Shown here: positions 10,484 to 19,825 of the stretch, in pieces
Layout of the letters: every line of letters begins with the position of its first letter
Numbering within the stretch: the stretch's first letter is position 1
Source of the DNA: Flavobacterium sp. W4I14
GTDB taxonomy: Bacteria > Bacteroidota > Bacteroidia > Sphingobacteriales > Sphingobacteriaceae
Direction: 5' to 3'
Assembly: GCA_030817875.1 (NCBI GenBank)
Contig: JAUSZU010000001.1
Coordinates: forward strand, 5,394,001-5,458,000
DNA length: 64,000 bases
Translations under genes and position numbers: made by a program
Notes under the pieces: model-generated
Databases searched by the model: none
The model's input: the letters and a program-made list of their open reading frames with translations, nothing else
Told to the model about the DNA's origin: nothing

Positions 10484-11392
10484 ATGGAAAAATTATTGCT
10501 TACTGGGGGAGGAGGTTTTTTGGCCAAGGGGTTTATAAACTCAGATTTAAATGTGTTGATAACAACTTTAGGAAAAAAAACTGCCAATAATATCTCATGT
10601 GATCTTGCTTTAGAAAAACCAATATTTGATCAGGTATTTGATACCGTTGTACATGCTGCGGGTAAGGCCCATTTTCACGCAAAGACAGAAGCTGATAAAA
10701 ACCTCTTTTTTGACGTTAACCTGCAGGGAACTAAAAATTTACTACATGGCTTAGAACAAAGCAATGCTATACCTAAATCATTTGTATTCATCAGCACTGT
10801 ATCTGTATATGGGGCTGATTCTGGAATACTTTTAGATGAGGATACTCCACTTAATGCCAAAGACCCCTACGGAGTTAGTAAAAGGGAAGCTGAAAATGTA
10901 GTTCGAGAATGGTGTCAGAAAAATAATGTTGTTTGTACTATTTTTAGGTTACCATTGTTAGTAGGGTTAAATCCTCCAGGGAACTTAGGCGATATGATTA
11001 GTGCTATTAAAAATGGATACTATTTTAATATAGGTGGAGGCATAGCGAAAAAGAGCATGGTTTTAGTGGATGAAGTAGTGAAAATTACTCCTATTGCAGC
11101 TAAACTGGGGGGGACTTACAATTTAACAGATGGCTATCACCCCAGCTTCAAAGAGTTATCCAATCATATTGCCCAACAACTTGGAAAGAAAAATGTTGTA
11201 AACATACCTTACTTTTTTGCGAAAGTGATGGCTATAATTGGAGACTTTCTTGGAGATAAATTTCCTATAAATTCGATTAGACTAAAAAAAATAACACAAG
11301 ACTTAACGTTTGATGATTCTAGGGCGAGGAAAGAATTGAATTGGAATCCATTAACAGTTTTATCGAATACTATCACTGATGGTTCAGGTTGA
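10484..11392 (+). CDS. NAD-dependent sugar epimerase/reductase (WbpV-like SDR)
   Basis: A 302-residue SDR with a glycine-rich start (LLTGGGGFLAKGF), VHAAGKAHFHA, a STVSVYG serine segment and a YGVSKREAE catalytic Tyr/Lys pair. This short type with the HAAGKAH motif usually sits beside a WbpL-like phospho-sugar transferase and, with a WbpM-like dehydratase, makes UDP-QuiNAc or UDP-FucNAc. Both partners are present within 5 kb. The exact product (4-reduction or 4-epimerisation) is inference. Confidence 0.8.
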   Translation: MEKLLLTGGGGFLAKGFINSDLNVLITTLGKKTANNISCDLALEKPIFDQVFDTVVHAAGKAHFHAKTEADKNLFFDVNLQGTKNLLHGLEQSNAIPKSFVFISTVSVYGADSGILLDEDTPLNAKDPYGVSKREAENVVREWCQKNNVVCTIFRLPLLVGLNPPGNLGDMISAIKNGYYFNIGGGIAKKSMVLVDEVVKITPIAAKLGGTYNLTDGYHPSFKELSNHIAQQLGKKNVVNIPYFFAKVMAIIGDFLGDKFPINSIRLKKITQDLTFDDSRARKELNWNPLTVLSNTITDGSG

Positions 11393-11443
11393 TTTAAAAG
11401 CTATTTTGTTTTCCTATCTTCGTAACATTAAAATAAAACCCTT

Positions 11444-12424
11444 ATGTCTGTTCTTTACGCATTATTTTTGCTCGTTATTTTGTTCGTGACTGAGTTAGTC
11501 TATTTCAAAATCGCCGATCATTATAATATCATTGATCAGCCGAACCACCGGAGTTCGCATACTTCAGTTACCATCCGTGGAGGTGGTATTATCTTTAGTA
11601 TTGCAGGGCTATTGGCCTTTTTTCTTTTCGGTTTTCAATATCTCTTTTTCAGTATTGGGCTCTTCTTAATTGCGATGATTAGCTTTTTGGATGACATGCA
11701 CACCCTGAATAACAAAGTTCGTTTACTAATACATGGTTTATCGGTATTGTTACTTTTTACCCAATTGGATGTTGTTTATTTTCCATGGTATTTTACTGCA
11801 ATTGGAGTAGTAGTGGTAATTGGAACTATTAACGCCTATAACTTTATGGATGGAATAAATGGGATTACTGGTGGCTATAGTCTTTTATTATTAATTACCC
11901 TCTATTATATTAATCAATATATTATTAGCTTTACCTCTGTACAACTGCTGCTAGCAGTAATCATATCTGTAGTCGTTTTTAACTATTTCAATTTTAGAAA
12001 AAAGGCAAAATGTTTTGCCGGTGACGTAGGCAGTGTAAGCATTGCTTTTATTATCGTATTTCTTTTGGGGCAGTTGATTTTTAAAACACAGAACCCAATC
12101 TATATATTGTTTTTATTGATATATGGCCTGGATACAGTGACCACTATTTTCTTCAGGGTAGTGAGAAAAGAGAATATTTTTAAAGCCCATCGCACACATT
12201 TTTACCAATTTCTAGCCAATGAAAGAAAATGGCCACAACTGGCGGTAGTTGCACTTTATTTAGCTGTTCAGTTATTAATCAACGTTTTAATTCTTTTTGT
12301 TATCCAAGCTAATTTGTTATCGGCATTATTCTTGTTGGTGCTGTGTCTGATTGTTTTTGTATCCATACGTTTAAAGATTGAGGGTAAAGAACATCTGTTT
12401 AATTTAAAGTTAAGTGATGGCTGA
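11444..12424 (+). CDS. Undecaprenyl-phosphate sugar-1-phosphate transferase (WbpL/WecA family, GT4)
   Basis: A 326-residue integral membrane protein of the polyprenyl-phosphate N-acetylhexosamine-1-phosphate transferase family. Visible family motifs are the NHRSSH-TSVTIRGGG segment near residue 30, SFLDDMHTLNN near residue 85, NAYNFMDGINGI near residue 140 and CFAGDVGSVS near residue 190. Near the end RKENIFKAHRTHFYQ matches the HxH/RR cytoplasmic loop. It should load the first sugar phosphate onto the lipid carrier and so start each repeat unit. It overlaps the acetyltransferase gene downstream by 8 bases. Confidence 0.92.
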   Translation: MSVLYALFLLVILFVTELVYFKIADHYNIIDQPNHRSSHTSVTIRGGGIIFSIAGLLAFFLFGFQYLFFSIGLFLIAMISFLDDMHTLNNKVRLLIHGLSVLLLFTQLDVVYFPWYFTAIGVVVVIGTINAYNFMDGINGITGGYSLLLLITLYYINQYIISFTSVQLLLAVIISVVVFNYFNFRKKAKCFAGDVGSVSIAFIIVFLLGQLIFKTQNPIYILFLLIYGLDTVTTIFFRVVRKENIFKAHRTHFYQFLANERKWPQLAVVALYLAVQLLINVLILFVIQANLLSALFLLVLCLIVFVSIRLKIEGKEHLFNLKLSDG

Positions 12425-12974
12425 TAGAATAATTTATGGAACAGGAGGGCATGCCAGGGTATTGGCTGCTGGCTTAAATTTAAACGCTCCACCCATCTTG
12501 GGGTATTTTGATGATCGCATTACCCAACCTTTCATTCATGGGTTGCCCGTCATGCAATATAATCCCTATTCTTTTCCCAATGCAGAAGTAATAATCGGTA
12601 TCGGAAATAATGAAATCAGAAGAGCTATTGCTGCTCGGGTACAACATAGTGTTGGTACCTTTATTCATCCCCAAGCTATAGTAGCACCTGATGTAATTAT
12701 TGGTTCTGGCTCGGTTATTTTAGCCGGAGCTGTAATTCAAACGGGCGCGATATTAGGTGCACATGTCATTGTAAATGCTAATGTAACTATCGATCATGAT
12801 GCCGTATTGGACGATTTTAGTAGTATTTATCCCAACGCATATATTGGTGGTGGAGCTAAAATAGGATCAGGTGTTACAGTTGCTGCATGTATGGCTGTTG
12901 GTCGATTAGCCAATTTTCCTAGTGTTTTTGAAGAGGTTTGGTCTATACCCATGGATTTTTCTTCAACATCCTAG
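12417..12974 (+). CDS. NeuD/PglD-like sugar O- or N-acetyltransferase
   Basis: A 185-residue protein with the two-part architecture of PglD/NeuD. An N-terminal Rossmann-like nucleotide-sugar domain starts with IIYGTGGHARVLAAG, and a left-handed beta-helix follows from about residue 80 (GTFIHPQAIVAPDVIIGSG). The helix contains the NANVTIDHDAVL segment whose His-Asp is the usual catalytic base. PglD acetylates UDP-4-amino-sugars, but no aminotransferase gene is visible next to it, so the substrate is uncertain. The start ATG 12417 lies inside the preceding gene; an in-frame GTG at 12414 is an alternative. Confidence 0.85.
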   Translation: MADRIIYGTGGHARVLAAGLNLNAPPILGYFDDRITQPFIHGLPVMQYNPYSFPNAEVIIGIGNNEIRRAIAARVQHSVGTFIHPQAIVAPDVIIGSGSVILAGAVIQTGAILGAHVIVNANVTIDHDAVLDDFSSIYPNAYIGGGAKIGSGVTVAACMAVGRLANFPSVFEEVWSIPMDFSSTS

Positions 12975-13033
12975 AATTGTTACTTATTGCTGATTAAAAA
13001 ACTTATCTTTAGCAAATTTTACCCTATTGAACC

Positions 13034-14974
13034 TTGTTTACTCAAATTAATATTGTGCCCCGCTGGGTAATATTCGTACTAGACCTGTCTATTTGTGCGA
13101 TATCGCTCATTTTTTCGTATGCCTTGCGGCATAATTTGTATTTGGCGGCTGTTGATCTTCCTGAATTGGCTCGAAATCTTTTGATTTTAGGATTAATTAA
13201 CGTTGCCGTATTTTTTCAGATTAAAACTTACACAGGAATCATTCGATATACTAGTGCCCAGGATTCTTTTCGAATTCTGTTTTCAGTGATTATCAGTAAC
13301 GGAACTTTCTTCGTTTTAAATATTATCTATATTACTTTCTTTAAAATCAGCTTGATTTCTGTAGCTATATTAATTACAAACGGCCTAACCAGCTTTTTGC
13401 TATTTATTACCTATCGGATTTTAATTAAGTATTTTTTCATGTATGTGAAAAATCTTAAGCTTGATGTTAAAAAAGTAATCATCTATGGCGCTGGTGAAGC
13501 GGGTTTGGCCACTAAAAGAACTTTAGATCACGATGGAAGCTTCAACAAGAAAATTGTTGCTTTTATTGATGATGACATTCGTAAAGTGGGTAAGGCAATA
13601 GATGGTATTCGGATTCTTGATGCAGGTACACTGCCTCATCTGGTAGCAGAGCATGAATTGGATGAAATTATTTTTGCTTCTTACACCATACCTGATGATA
13701 GAAAAGACCAGGTAGTGGATCTCTGTTTAGAAAACGATATTAAAATTTTAAATATACCACCTCCTGATGTTTGGGAAAATGGTAAGCTTCAGCCAGCTCA
13801 AATTCAAAAGTTAAATATTGAAGATCTACTTAACCGTAAATCTATTCAAATTGATATTGAAGGTATTGGCAATATGCTGCGCAAAAAGCGTATTCTGATT
13901 ACTGGCGCTGCTGGTTCTATTGGTAGTGAGGTGGTGAGACAGTTAATGAAGTTTGAAGTTGGATTGATCATTCTGTGTGATCAGTCAGAAAGCGCACTTC
14001 ATGAAATTCATTTAGAACTTCAAGAGCATAATAATAAACAAAACTTCGTAGCTTTTATTGGCGATGTACGCGATTTGCAACGGATGGAAAAATTGTTTGA
14101 GACTTATAAGCCTCATTATGTATATCATGCAGCGGCATATAAGCACGTCCCTTTGATGGAAAATAATCCCGCTGAAGCGATTAGAACAAATGTTGGCGGA
14201 ACAAAATTGATAGCTGATTTATCGGTAAGATTTGGTGTGCAGAAGTTTGTGATGATCTCTACCGATAAAGCGGTAAATCCAACTAATGTGATGGGCGCAT
14301 CTAAGCGTGTAGCGGAGATTTATGTACAATCATTAAATAAATCTCTAAGCACAGATGGATTTATCTTTAGTAATGGGTTAAGTTATATAAACGAACAAGA
14401 GATAAGACCGATTACTAAATTTATCACTACGCGTTTTGGTAACGTTTTAGGTTCGAATGGTTCAGTTATTCCGCGTTTTAAACAACAAATTGAAAAGGGA
14501 GGACCAATCACGGTAACGCACCCAGAAATTACCCGTTATTTCATGACCATTCCTGAGGCTTGTAGGTTAGTACTTGAGGCCGGCTGTATGGGAAAAGGAG
14601 GGGAGATCTTCGTTTTTGATATGGGTAAATCTGTTAAGATTATTGAATTAGCCAAAAAGATGATCCGTTTATCGGGCCTCGAACCAAACATTGATATCAA
14701 AATAGAATTTTCTGGCTTGCGACCGGGCGAAAAGCTTTATGAAGAGTTATTGAACGATAATGAAAACACCATGCCAACCCACCATGAAAAGATCATGATT
14801 GGTAAGGTAAGAGAGTATGTGTTTGAAGAAATAGAAAAGAAAATATACGATTTAATAGAATCTGCCAAATCCGGAAGCGATAGAGAGGTGGTTATTCAGA
14901 TGAAAAAGCTTGTCCCTGAATTCAAGAGTAAGAACTCAGTTTTCGAAGAATTGGATAAAATAATAAACGACTAA
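13034..14974 (+). CDS. UDP-GlcNAc 4,6-dehydratase-type membrane SDR (WbpM/CapD/PglF-like)
   Basis: A 646-residue protein. Four membrane segments occupy about residues 10-130, a CoA-binding-like domain (VIIYGAGEAG) lies near 150-260, and a C-terminal extended SDR begins at about residue 290 (ITGAAGSIGSEVVRQL). The dehydratase part has STDKAVNPTNVMGASKR, where Met replaces Tyr of the usual YxxxK as in FlaA1/WbpM. It should dehydrate UDP-GlcNAc. The start is TTG: an in-frame stop lies 6 bases upstream and the residues that follow (VPRWVIFVLDL) are the conserved N-terminus. A weak TATCTTTA box lies at 13004-13011. Confidence 0.92.
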   Translation: MFTQINIVPRWVIFVLDLSICAISLIFSYALRHNLYLAAVDLPELARNLLILGLINVAVFFQIKTYTGIIRYTSAQDSFRILFSVIISNGTFFVLNIIYITFFKISLISVAILITNGLTSFLLFITYRILIKYFFMYVKNLKLDVKKVIIYGAGEAGLATKRTLDHDGSFNKKIVAFIDDDIRKVGKAIDGIRILDAGTLPHLVAEHELDEIIFASYTIPDDRKDQVVDLCLENDIKILNIPPPDVWENGKLQPAQIQKLNIEDLLNRKSIQIDIEGIGNMLRKKRILITGAAGSIGSEVVRQLMKFEVGLIILCDQSESALHEIHLELQEHNNKQNFVAFIGDVRDLQRMEKLFETYKPHYVYHAAAYKHVPLMENNPAEAIRTNVGGTKLIADLSVRFGVQKFVMISTDKAVNPTNVMGASKRVAEIYVQSLNKSLSTDGFIFSNGLSYINEQEIRPITKFITTRFGNVLGSNGSVIPRFKQQIEKGGPITVTHPEITRYFMTIPEACRLVLEAGCMGKGGEIFVFDMGKSVKIIELAKKMIRLSGLEPNIDIKIEFSGLRPGEKLYEELLNDNENTMPTHHEKIMIGKVREYVFEEIEKKIYDLIESAKSGSDREVVIQMKKLVPEFKSKNSVFEELDKIIND

Positions 14975-14981
14975 TTGTTAG

Positions 14982-16595
14982 ATGAGAAAATATCTTTTGT
15001 TAGCCTTGCTGGCCACTATTGGTTATGCGGTTAAGGCTCAGGATCCTACCCCAAACCGGATTATTCCGTACGATTATCAGTTCTATCAGAAATTTAATTC
15101 TTCGGTATACGATCCAAATTCGAAATTCCACTCTTCGATAAAGGGGTTTTATTCGGATGATCTGACTTTAAATAGCCGCTTTGATTCACTGATTAACTAT
15201 GGTACGGATAGTTTAAATCGCAGGAGTTGGGCTCATCGTAAATTGTTTCAAGAGCATTTATTACAATTTAATGGAGATGATTACGATGTATATGCAGATT
15301 TTCTTCCTGATTTTCAGATTGGTAGAGATTTAAGCAACAATAGAACTACTTGGTTAAATACGCGCGGTTTTCAGGTTGGAGGAAATGTTGGCAAGCAGTT
15401 TTCGTTCTATTTAAATGGCTATGAAAATCAGGGTAAGTTTGTTGATTACGTTAATAATTACATTATCAAGAATCAGGTAGTGCCTGGACAAGGTTATGGT
15501 AAATTAGGATCTAATACACAAGATTGGTCTTACGTAACAGCTTTGCTTTCCTACACTCCAAATAAGCACTTGAACTTTGCTTTAGGGTACGATAAGAACT
15601 TCATCGGAGATGGTTATCGTTCTATGCTCCTTTCTGATGTCTCATCTAATTATTCTTTCTTTAGAGCAAGAGCCACTTTGGGTAGTGTGCAATATCAAAC
15701 AATTTTTGCTTATATGCTCGACCCAGGCGCTGAGAAGTTAGCTATTGATCGCAGATTGGGTGATCGGGGTAAATGGATGGCTGCACATTATGTAGATTGG
15801 AATGCAACCAAAAGATTTTCTGTGGGCTTTTTCCAGGCGGTAACCTGGGCTGATGCTGAAGTTGAAGGTAAGCGTGGATTTGATTTTAATTATATCCATC
15901 CTTTTATTTTCTTGCGTCCGGTAGAGAATACTAACACTACTTCTCCTGATAAAATGCGATTGGGTTTTAACCTGAAATATGAAATCTTAAAAAAGAGTAC
16001 TCTTTACGGCCAGTTTATGTTTGATGAATTTACCGCTAAGGAGTTTTTTAAAGGGAATGGATACTGGGCCAACAAATGGGCCATTCAGTTTGGTATCCGG
16101 GGAGCAGATTTATTCAAGGTGCCGGGCTTAAACTACTTAGCTGAATTCAATACAGCCCGCCCTTACACTTACGCACACTTTAATAGATTATCTAATTACT
16201 CTAACTATAACCAGCCTCTGGCTCATCCTTATGGAGCTAACTTTAGAGAGTTTTTAGGGATTTTGAGCTACAGTTATAAGCGATTTGATTTTCAGGGACA
16301 AGCTATTTATTCTAGGTATGGCTTAGATCCAGAGGGAATGAATTATGGTGGAGATATCTTTAAAGACTATACCACTAGGGCTGTAGATTATGGAAGCCAC
16401 GTAGGTCAGGGTATTGCAACCGATTTATATTATATTAAAGGTCAAGTAGGTTACCTGCTTAATCCGAAGTATAATTTGCGCATTGAAGTTGCAGGTACTT
16501 TAAGAGAAGAGCGTCATGACTTAGGAACAAACAAAACTGGCTTATTCACTATAGGTTTAAGAAGTTCGTTCAGAAATATTTATCACGATTTTTAA
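14982..16595 (+). CDS. Outer-membrane beta-barrel protein (Wzi/RemB-like)
   Basis: A 537-residue secreted protein. The signal peptide is MRKYLLLALLATIGYAVKAQ, with cleavage after AQ. The rest is rich in Tyr, Phe, Asn and Gly with alternating strands, such as WLNTRGFQVGGNVGKQFSFY, as expected for an outer-membrane barrel. Bacteroidetes proteins of this type are annotated as RemB (gliding/adhesion) or capsule assembly Wzi. Its position 7 bases after the dehydratase gene supports a role in holding or exporting the polysaccharide at the outer membrane. It ends the operon, with a hairpin across its stop codon. Confidence 0.72.
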   Translation: MRKYLLLALLATIGYAVKAQDPTPNRIIPYDYQFYQKFNSSVYDPNSKFHSSIKGFYSDDLTLNSRFDSLINYGTDSLNRRSWAHRKLFQEHLLQFNGDDYDVYADFLPDFQIGRDLSNNRTTWLNTRGFQVGGNVGKQFSFYLNGYENQGKFVDYVNNYIIKNQVVPGQGYGKLGSNTQDWSYVTALLSYTPNKHLNFALGYDKNFIGDGYRSMLLSDVSSNYSFFRARATLGSVQYQTIFAYMLDPGAEKLAIDRRLGDRGKWMAAHYVDWNATKRFSVGFFQAVTWADAEVEGKRGFDFNYIHPFIFLRPVENTNTTSPDKMRLGFNLKYEILKKSTLYGQFMFDEFTAKEFFKGNGYWANKWAIQFGIRGADLFKVPGLNYLAEFNTARPYTYAHFNRLSNYSNYNQPLAHPYGANFREFLGILSYSYKRFDFQGQAIYSRYGLDPEGMNYGGDIFKDYTTRAVDYGSHVGQGIATDLYYIKGQVGYLLNPKYNLRIEVAGTLREERHDLGTNKTGLFTIGLRSSFRNIYHDF

Positions 16596-16607
16596 ATCGT
16601 GATAAAT
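16578..16607 (+). terminator. Perfect 14-bp hairpin spanning the stop codon of the Wzi/RemB-like gene
   Basis: The arm at 16578-16591 (ATTTATCACGATTT) is exactly complementary to 16594-16607, leaving a two-base loop. The TAA stop at 16593-16595 lies at the loop. There is no long T run after it, so it may act as an mRNA-end stabiliser or a weak terminator at the end of the polysaccharide operon. Confidence 0.5.
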
Positions 16608-16739
16608 AATCATATTGTGATGTACCTGGCTTGATTTTTAATAATCTTTGTGATTCTTGAATTTTTAACTATTAACTTTAATCCATTAACTGGAAATTAC
16701 TCCTGATTAGATAGTTTGGAGTATGTAAACATAATAGGA

Positions 16740-18002
16740 ATGCCTTTAAAATTACTACTAAATGCCCGTATTATACCATGTTTATTAGTGATCGGTTTTT
16801 TAGAACTACTCAATACATATAATACAGATCTGAATATTGGTTCTAAGTTGAACCGCAGCATTTTGCAAACATCAAAACCAAAAATGTGGCCAGTCACAAC
16901 TGTACGAATTAGTGGTTCGAAATGGAATAATGTAAATGCACAACTCCCATATTTAGTTTATTTGCCGGAAACTAATAAGCTAATTATGCAGTTTTTTACT
17001 TTTAGCGGTATATTAAATGACCAGATCGTTGAACCTAAAACGATGCAAATCATAAGTAATGATGCTGGATATACCTGGAGTGAAAGAAAAAAATTCCCGT
17101 ACAGCTCCATTGTCATAGGACTAACAAATTCTGGTAATGGGCTTTTATATTGCTTTAGTGAGAATTTGTATTCAACATTTTTTAAAAGTACAGATAATGG
17201 TGATACATGGCAATATGTACAGAATACAACTGAATATTTTGGCACAGCACTTTATACTTGGGACCCGGTTTGTGTAATCAATAATTCTGCAGGGCAGAAA
17301 ATTATACAAATAGGGTATTCTGCAAATGGAAAGTTAGGAACAAAGGATTATTATTCGCAGCCATTTATAAGAACATCTTATGATACAGGAAATACTTGGA
17401 CAAAACCAAGAAAGATAGATAACCTTAAAGGATATAATGAAATTAATGTTGTTCAAGCGAATAATGGTGATCTGGTTGCCGCTTGCCGCAGAGACCCTAA
17501 CCCGATATACTTTACAAATCATGAAACTGAATTTGATAATTATGGTGGATTAGCTGTTTCAATATCAAAAGATGAGGGTAGAACATGGAGCCTTCCAAAA
17601 AAGATATTTGAGTACGGCAGGCATCACCCTAGCATGCTGCTACTCAATGATCGGCGAACGATATTGATGACGTATGCTGTTCGTGTTGGCGGTGCGCTAG
17701 GAACATCGGATAATTTCAATAACTCTTCAGATCATTATCCTTACTATGGTATAGAAGCGATAGTAAGCAAAGATAACGGTAGAACATGGGAAGTCAAGAA
17801 TCGTTACGTATTGTCAAGATGGAGAGGGAATATTCCTACCAATAAACTAAATTATTTCTTTAGATCTAGTCAATCAACTTCTACTGTTCAAATGAAGAAT
17901 GGAACATTATTAACAGCTTATTCAACTGGACGCTATAGAGTTGGAGGTAAGTCGAAACTAGATTGGTCTATGGATATAAATCTGTTGCGCTGGAAAAGGT
18001 AA
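16740..18002 (+). CDS. Sialidase-fold (BNR/Asp-box) protein
   Basis: A 420-residue protein with five Asp-box repeats of the form SxDxGxTW: SNDAGYTW, STDNGDTW, SYDTGNTW, SKDEGRTW and SKDNGRTW. These mark a six-bladed beta-propeller as in exo-sialidases and related glycosidases. The N-terminus (about residues 1-25) is a hydrophobic signal or anchor, so the propeller is exported. RRDPNPIYF may supply an arginine of the substrate pocket, but the full catalytic set could not be verified. It lies just beyond the polysaccharide operon and may bind or trim that polymer. ATG 16740 was preferred to an upstream TTG at 16716. Confidence 0.75.
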   Translation: MPLKLLLNARIIPCLLVIGFLELLNTYNTDLNIGSKLNRSILQTSKPKMWPVTTVRISGSKWNNVNAQLPYLVYLPETNKLIMQFFTFSGILNDQIVEPKTMQIISNDAGYTWSERKKFPYSSIVIGLTNSGNGLLYCFSENLYSTFFKSTDNGDTWQYVQNTTEYFGTALYTWDPVCVINNSAGQKIIQIGYSANGKLGTKDYYSQPFIRTSYDTGNTWTKPRKIDNLKGYNEINVVQANNGDLVAACRRDPNPIYFTNHETEFDNYGGLAVSISKDEGRTWSLPKKIFEYGRHHPSMLLLNDRRTILMTYAVRVGGALGTSDNFNNSSDHYPYYGIEAIVSKDNGRTWEVKNRYVLSRWRGNIPTNKLNYFFRSSQSTSTVQMKNGTLLTAYSTGRYRVGGKSKLDWSMDINLLRWKR

Positions 18003-18222
18003 AATTATAAAATTCAGCATTAAGATTTTAACTGGTTTTACTTATCATTTTCGTTATTGATTAAATATAACGAAGATTAGGAAAGTACGGTAAGCAGTTA
18101 CAATTGGTGTTTATGCGATTTGGGTTATAAATGGATAGCGAAATTAATAATAAAAAAAATATGTAAGTTGTTGTTATATAGGTAAATAATTGATTAAATT
18201 TATTTATCTAAACAACAATGCG

Positions 18223-19287
18223 ATGAAGTGGAAAAATATAGTACTGGCCGTTTGTTTGTCACTTGTTTCACTATGTGGATGTAGCAAAAAAGAAAATGAG
18301 GAGCAAATTGAAGAAGTTAATAACCTCACAATAGATAAAATTGAGCCAGCACAAAATCTTGCTGGTTCAGATATTGTGATCACGGGAACAGGATTCAATA
18401 CGAATCCGACCAGCAATATTGTAAAGATTAACAATATAAACGCTATTGTAAAATCAAGTACTACAACAACGCTTTTAGTTCGTATCCCTAATTCTGCCTT
18501 GACGGGCAAGATAGAAATAAATAATGGCAGCTTTACTACCTACTCAAACGATGAATACTTGATCACTCAAGCTAGTGTTAAAAGCCTTAAAATTAAAACC
18601 TATCAAGATGGAGATAGATATGAATATTGGCCCGTTTACGATGCATCTAACAGGATTATTTCGATGACAAAATATTTCAATAATCCTATTAACAGGCTTT
18701 TAATTTATCAGGGAATTTGGAATTATACCTATGATACCGATGGTCTATTAACAAAATGTGTATACACTCCCTATAACCCTGCTACACTTGAACAAATTGA
18801 TTATTTTTATACTTCAGGTACTTTAAGCACTGTTCGTATATCAACTATCAATGCTACTAATCCATCTAGCACTGTAAAATTATTACATACAATTATAGAG
18901 TATGAATTTATAGGTGGCCAACCATTAAAGTTTACGACAAAAAATATAAATGGTGAGGTGATTTCACGGGATGACTTTGTTTATAGCAATGTAAATGGTA
19001 AAAGAATAGTGGTCATAAAGACGACATTTCCGAGCGCGCCCTCAATTTCTGAAACTTTGGAACAATTTGATGGGGTCATCAGCCCTTATGCACTCCACCT
19101 TTCTCTAACTCCAGCGAGATCATTATATATGGTTGCTAAAAGAACTTCTACCGAGGACTCTGTAAATGATTATTCAAGCGTTTTGGGGTATCGTGGACCA
19201 CAATCTGCTGGGATTGTAACTGATACTCAAGAGATTTATCCAAATAGGTCAGGTCAGATTAAAAGAACCATCGTAACCTATGAATAA
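18223..19287 (+). CDS. IPT/TIG-domain lipoprotein of unknown function
   Basis: A 354-residue lipoprotein. The signal is MKWKNIVLAVCLSLVSLCGC with a lipobox ending LCGC, so it should be lipid-anchored in an outer or inner membrane. An immunoglobulin-like IPT/TIG domain follows at about residues 32-110 (IDKIEPAQNLAGSDIVITGTGF). The C-terminal 240 residues are Tyr/Ser/Thr-rich beta strands with no motif I recognise. The frame allows a TTG at 18190, but only ATG 18223 gives a proper lipoprotein signal. It stands alone beside the Asp-box protein, and its function is unknown. Confidence 0.75.
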   Translation: MKWKNIVLAVCLSLVSLCGCSKKENEEQIEEVNNLTIDKIEPAQNLAGSDIVITGTGFNTNPTSNIVKINNINAIVKSSTTTTLLVRIPNSALTGKIEINNGSFTTYSNDEYLITQASVKSLKIKTYQDGDRYEYWPVYDASNRIISMTKYFNNPINRLLIYQGIWNYTYDTDGLLTKCVYTPYNPATLEQIDYFYTSGTLSTVRISTINATNPSSTVKLLHTIIEYEFIGGQPLKFTTKNINGEVISRDDFVYSNVNGKRIVVIKTTFPSAPSISETLEQFDGVISPYALHLSLTPARSLYMVAKRTSTEDSVNDYSSVLGYRGPQSAGIVTDTQEIYPNRSGQIKRTIVTYE

Positions 19288-19351
19288 TAGCTTGTTTGTA
19301 TAAGTAGAATGGGATAAAGTCTCGCTGAGAGGCTATCGATGCAGAAAATGA

Positions 19352-19825
19352 GAATATTGCAACGACAAAAAGAACAAAATCGCTTACCATCTAGAAGTGT
19401 TGGCCAATGGAAATACGTTAAAGCAATTGCTGGTACAGATCAGGTATCTTTTGTTTAAGCATAAATGGATACGAAATCAGGAGCTTAGAGCAGAGCTACT
19501 TTTCGGAAGGTATCCCAGATTAAAAAATGCATATAGTATTGCCCAAAAATTGGGTGATATATTCAGGGGTGCAAAAGTAAGGAGCAAGCTTTAAAAAATT
19601 GGCAATCTGGTATATTGAGGTAGATGCATGCGCAATTGATTCCTTTAGGACTGTTGCCAGATCAATTCAATAGCATTATCTGTATATCCTTAACTTCTTT
19701 ATCAACAGATCTACGAATGCATCTGCAGAAACTTTCAACGCAAAGATAAGGCTTTTAGAGCAACATCGGGAGGCGATAGGGGTATTAAGTTCTTCTTATT
19801 CAAATTATCGGAAATACATGCCTAG
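19352..19825 (+). pseudogene. Degenerate ISAon1/ISL3-type transposase C-terminal remnant
   Basis: Translated in pieces, this stretch resembles the C-terminal part of ISAon1-family transposases. The first piece (frame of 19397) reads LANGNTLKQLLVQIRYLLFK and RAELLFGRYPRLKNAYSIAQKL. After a frameshift near 19590 comes KLAIWYIEVD, an in-frame TAG, and ILNFFINRSTNASAETFNAK. A one-base deletion near 19751 separates this from KAFRATSGGDRG and FFLFKLSEIHA, ending at TAG 19823-19825. At least two frameshifts, one internal stop and a missing N-terminal half show it is dead. No terminal repeats were found. Confidence 0.8.
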
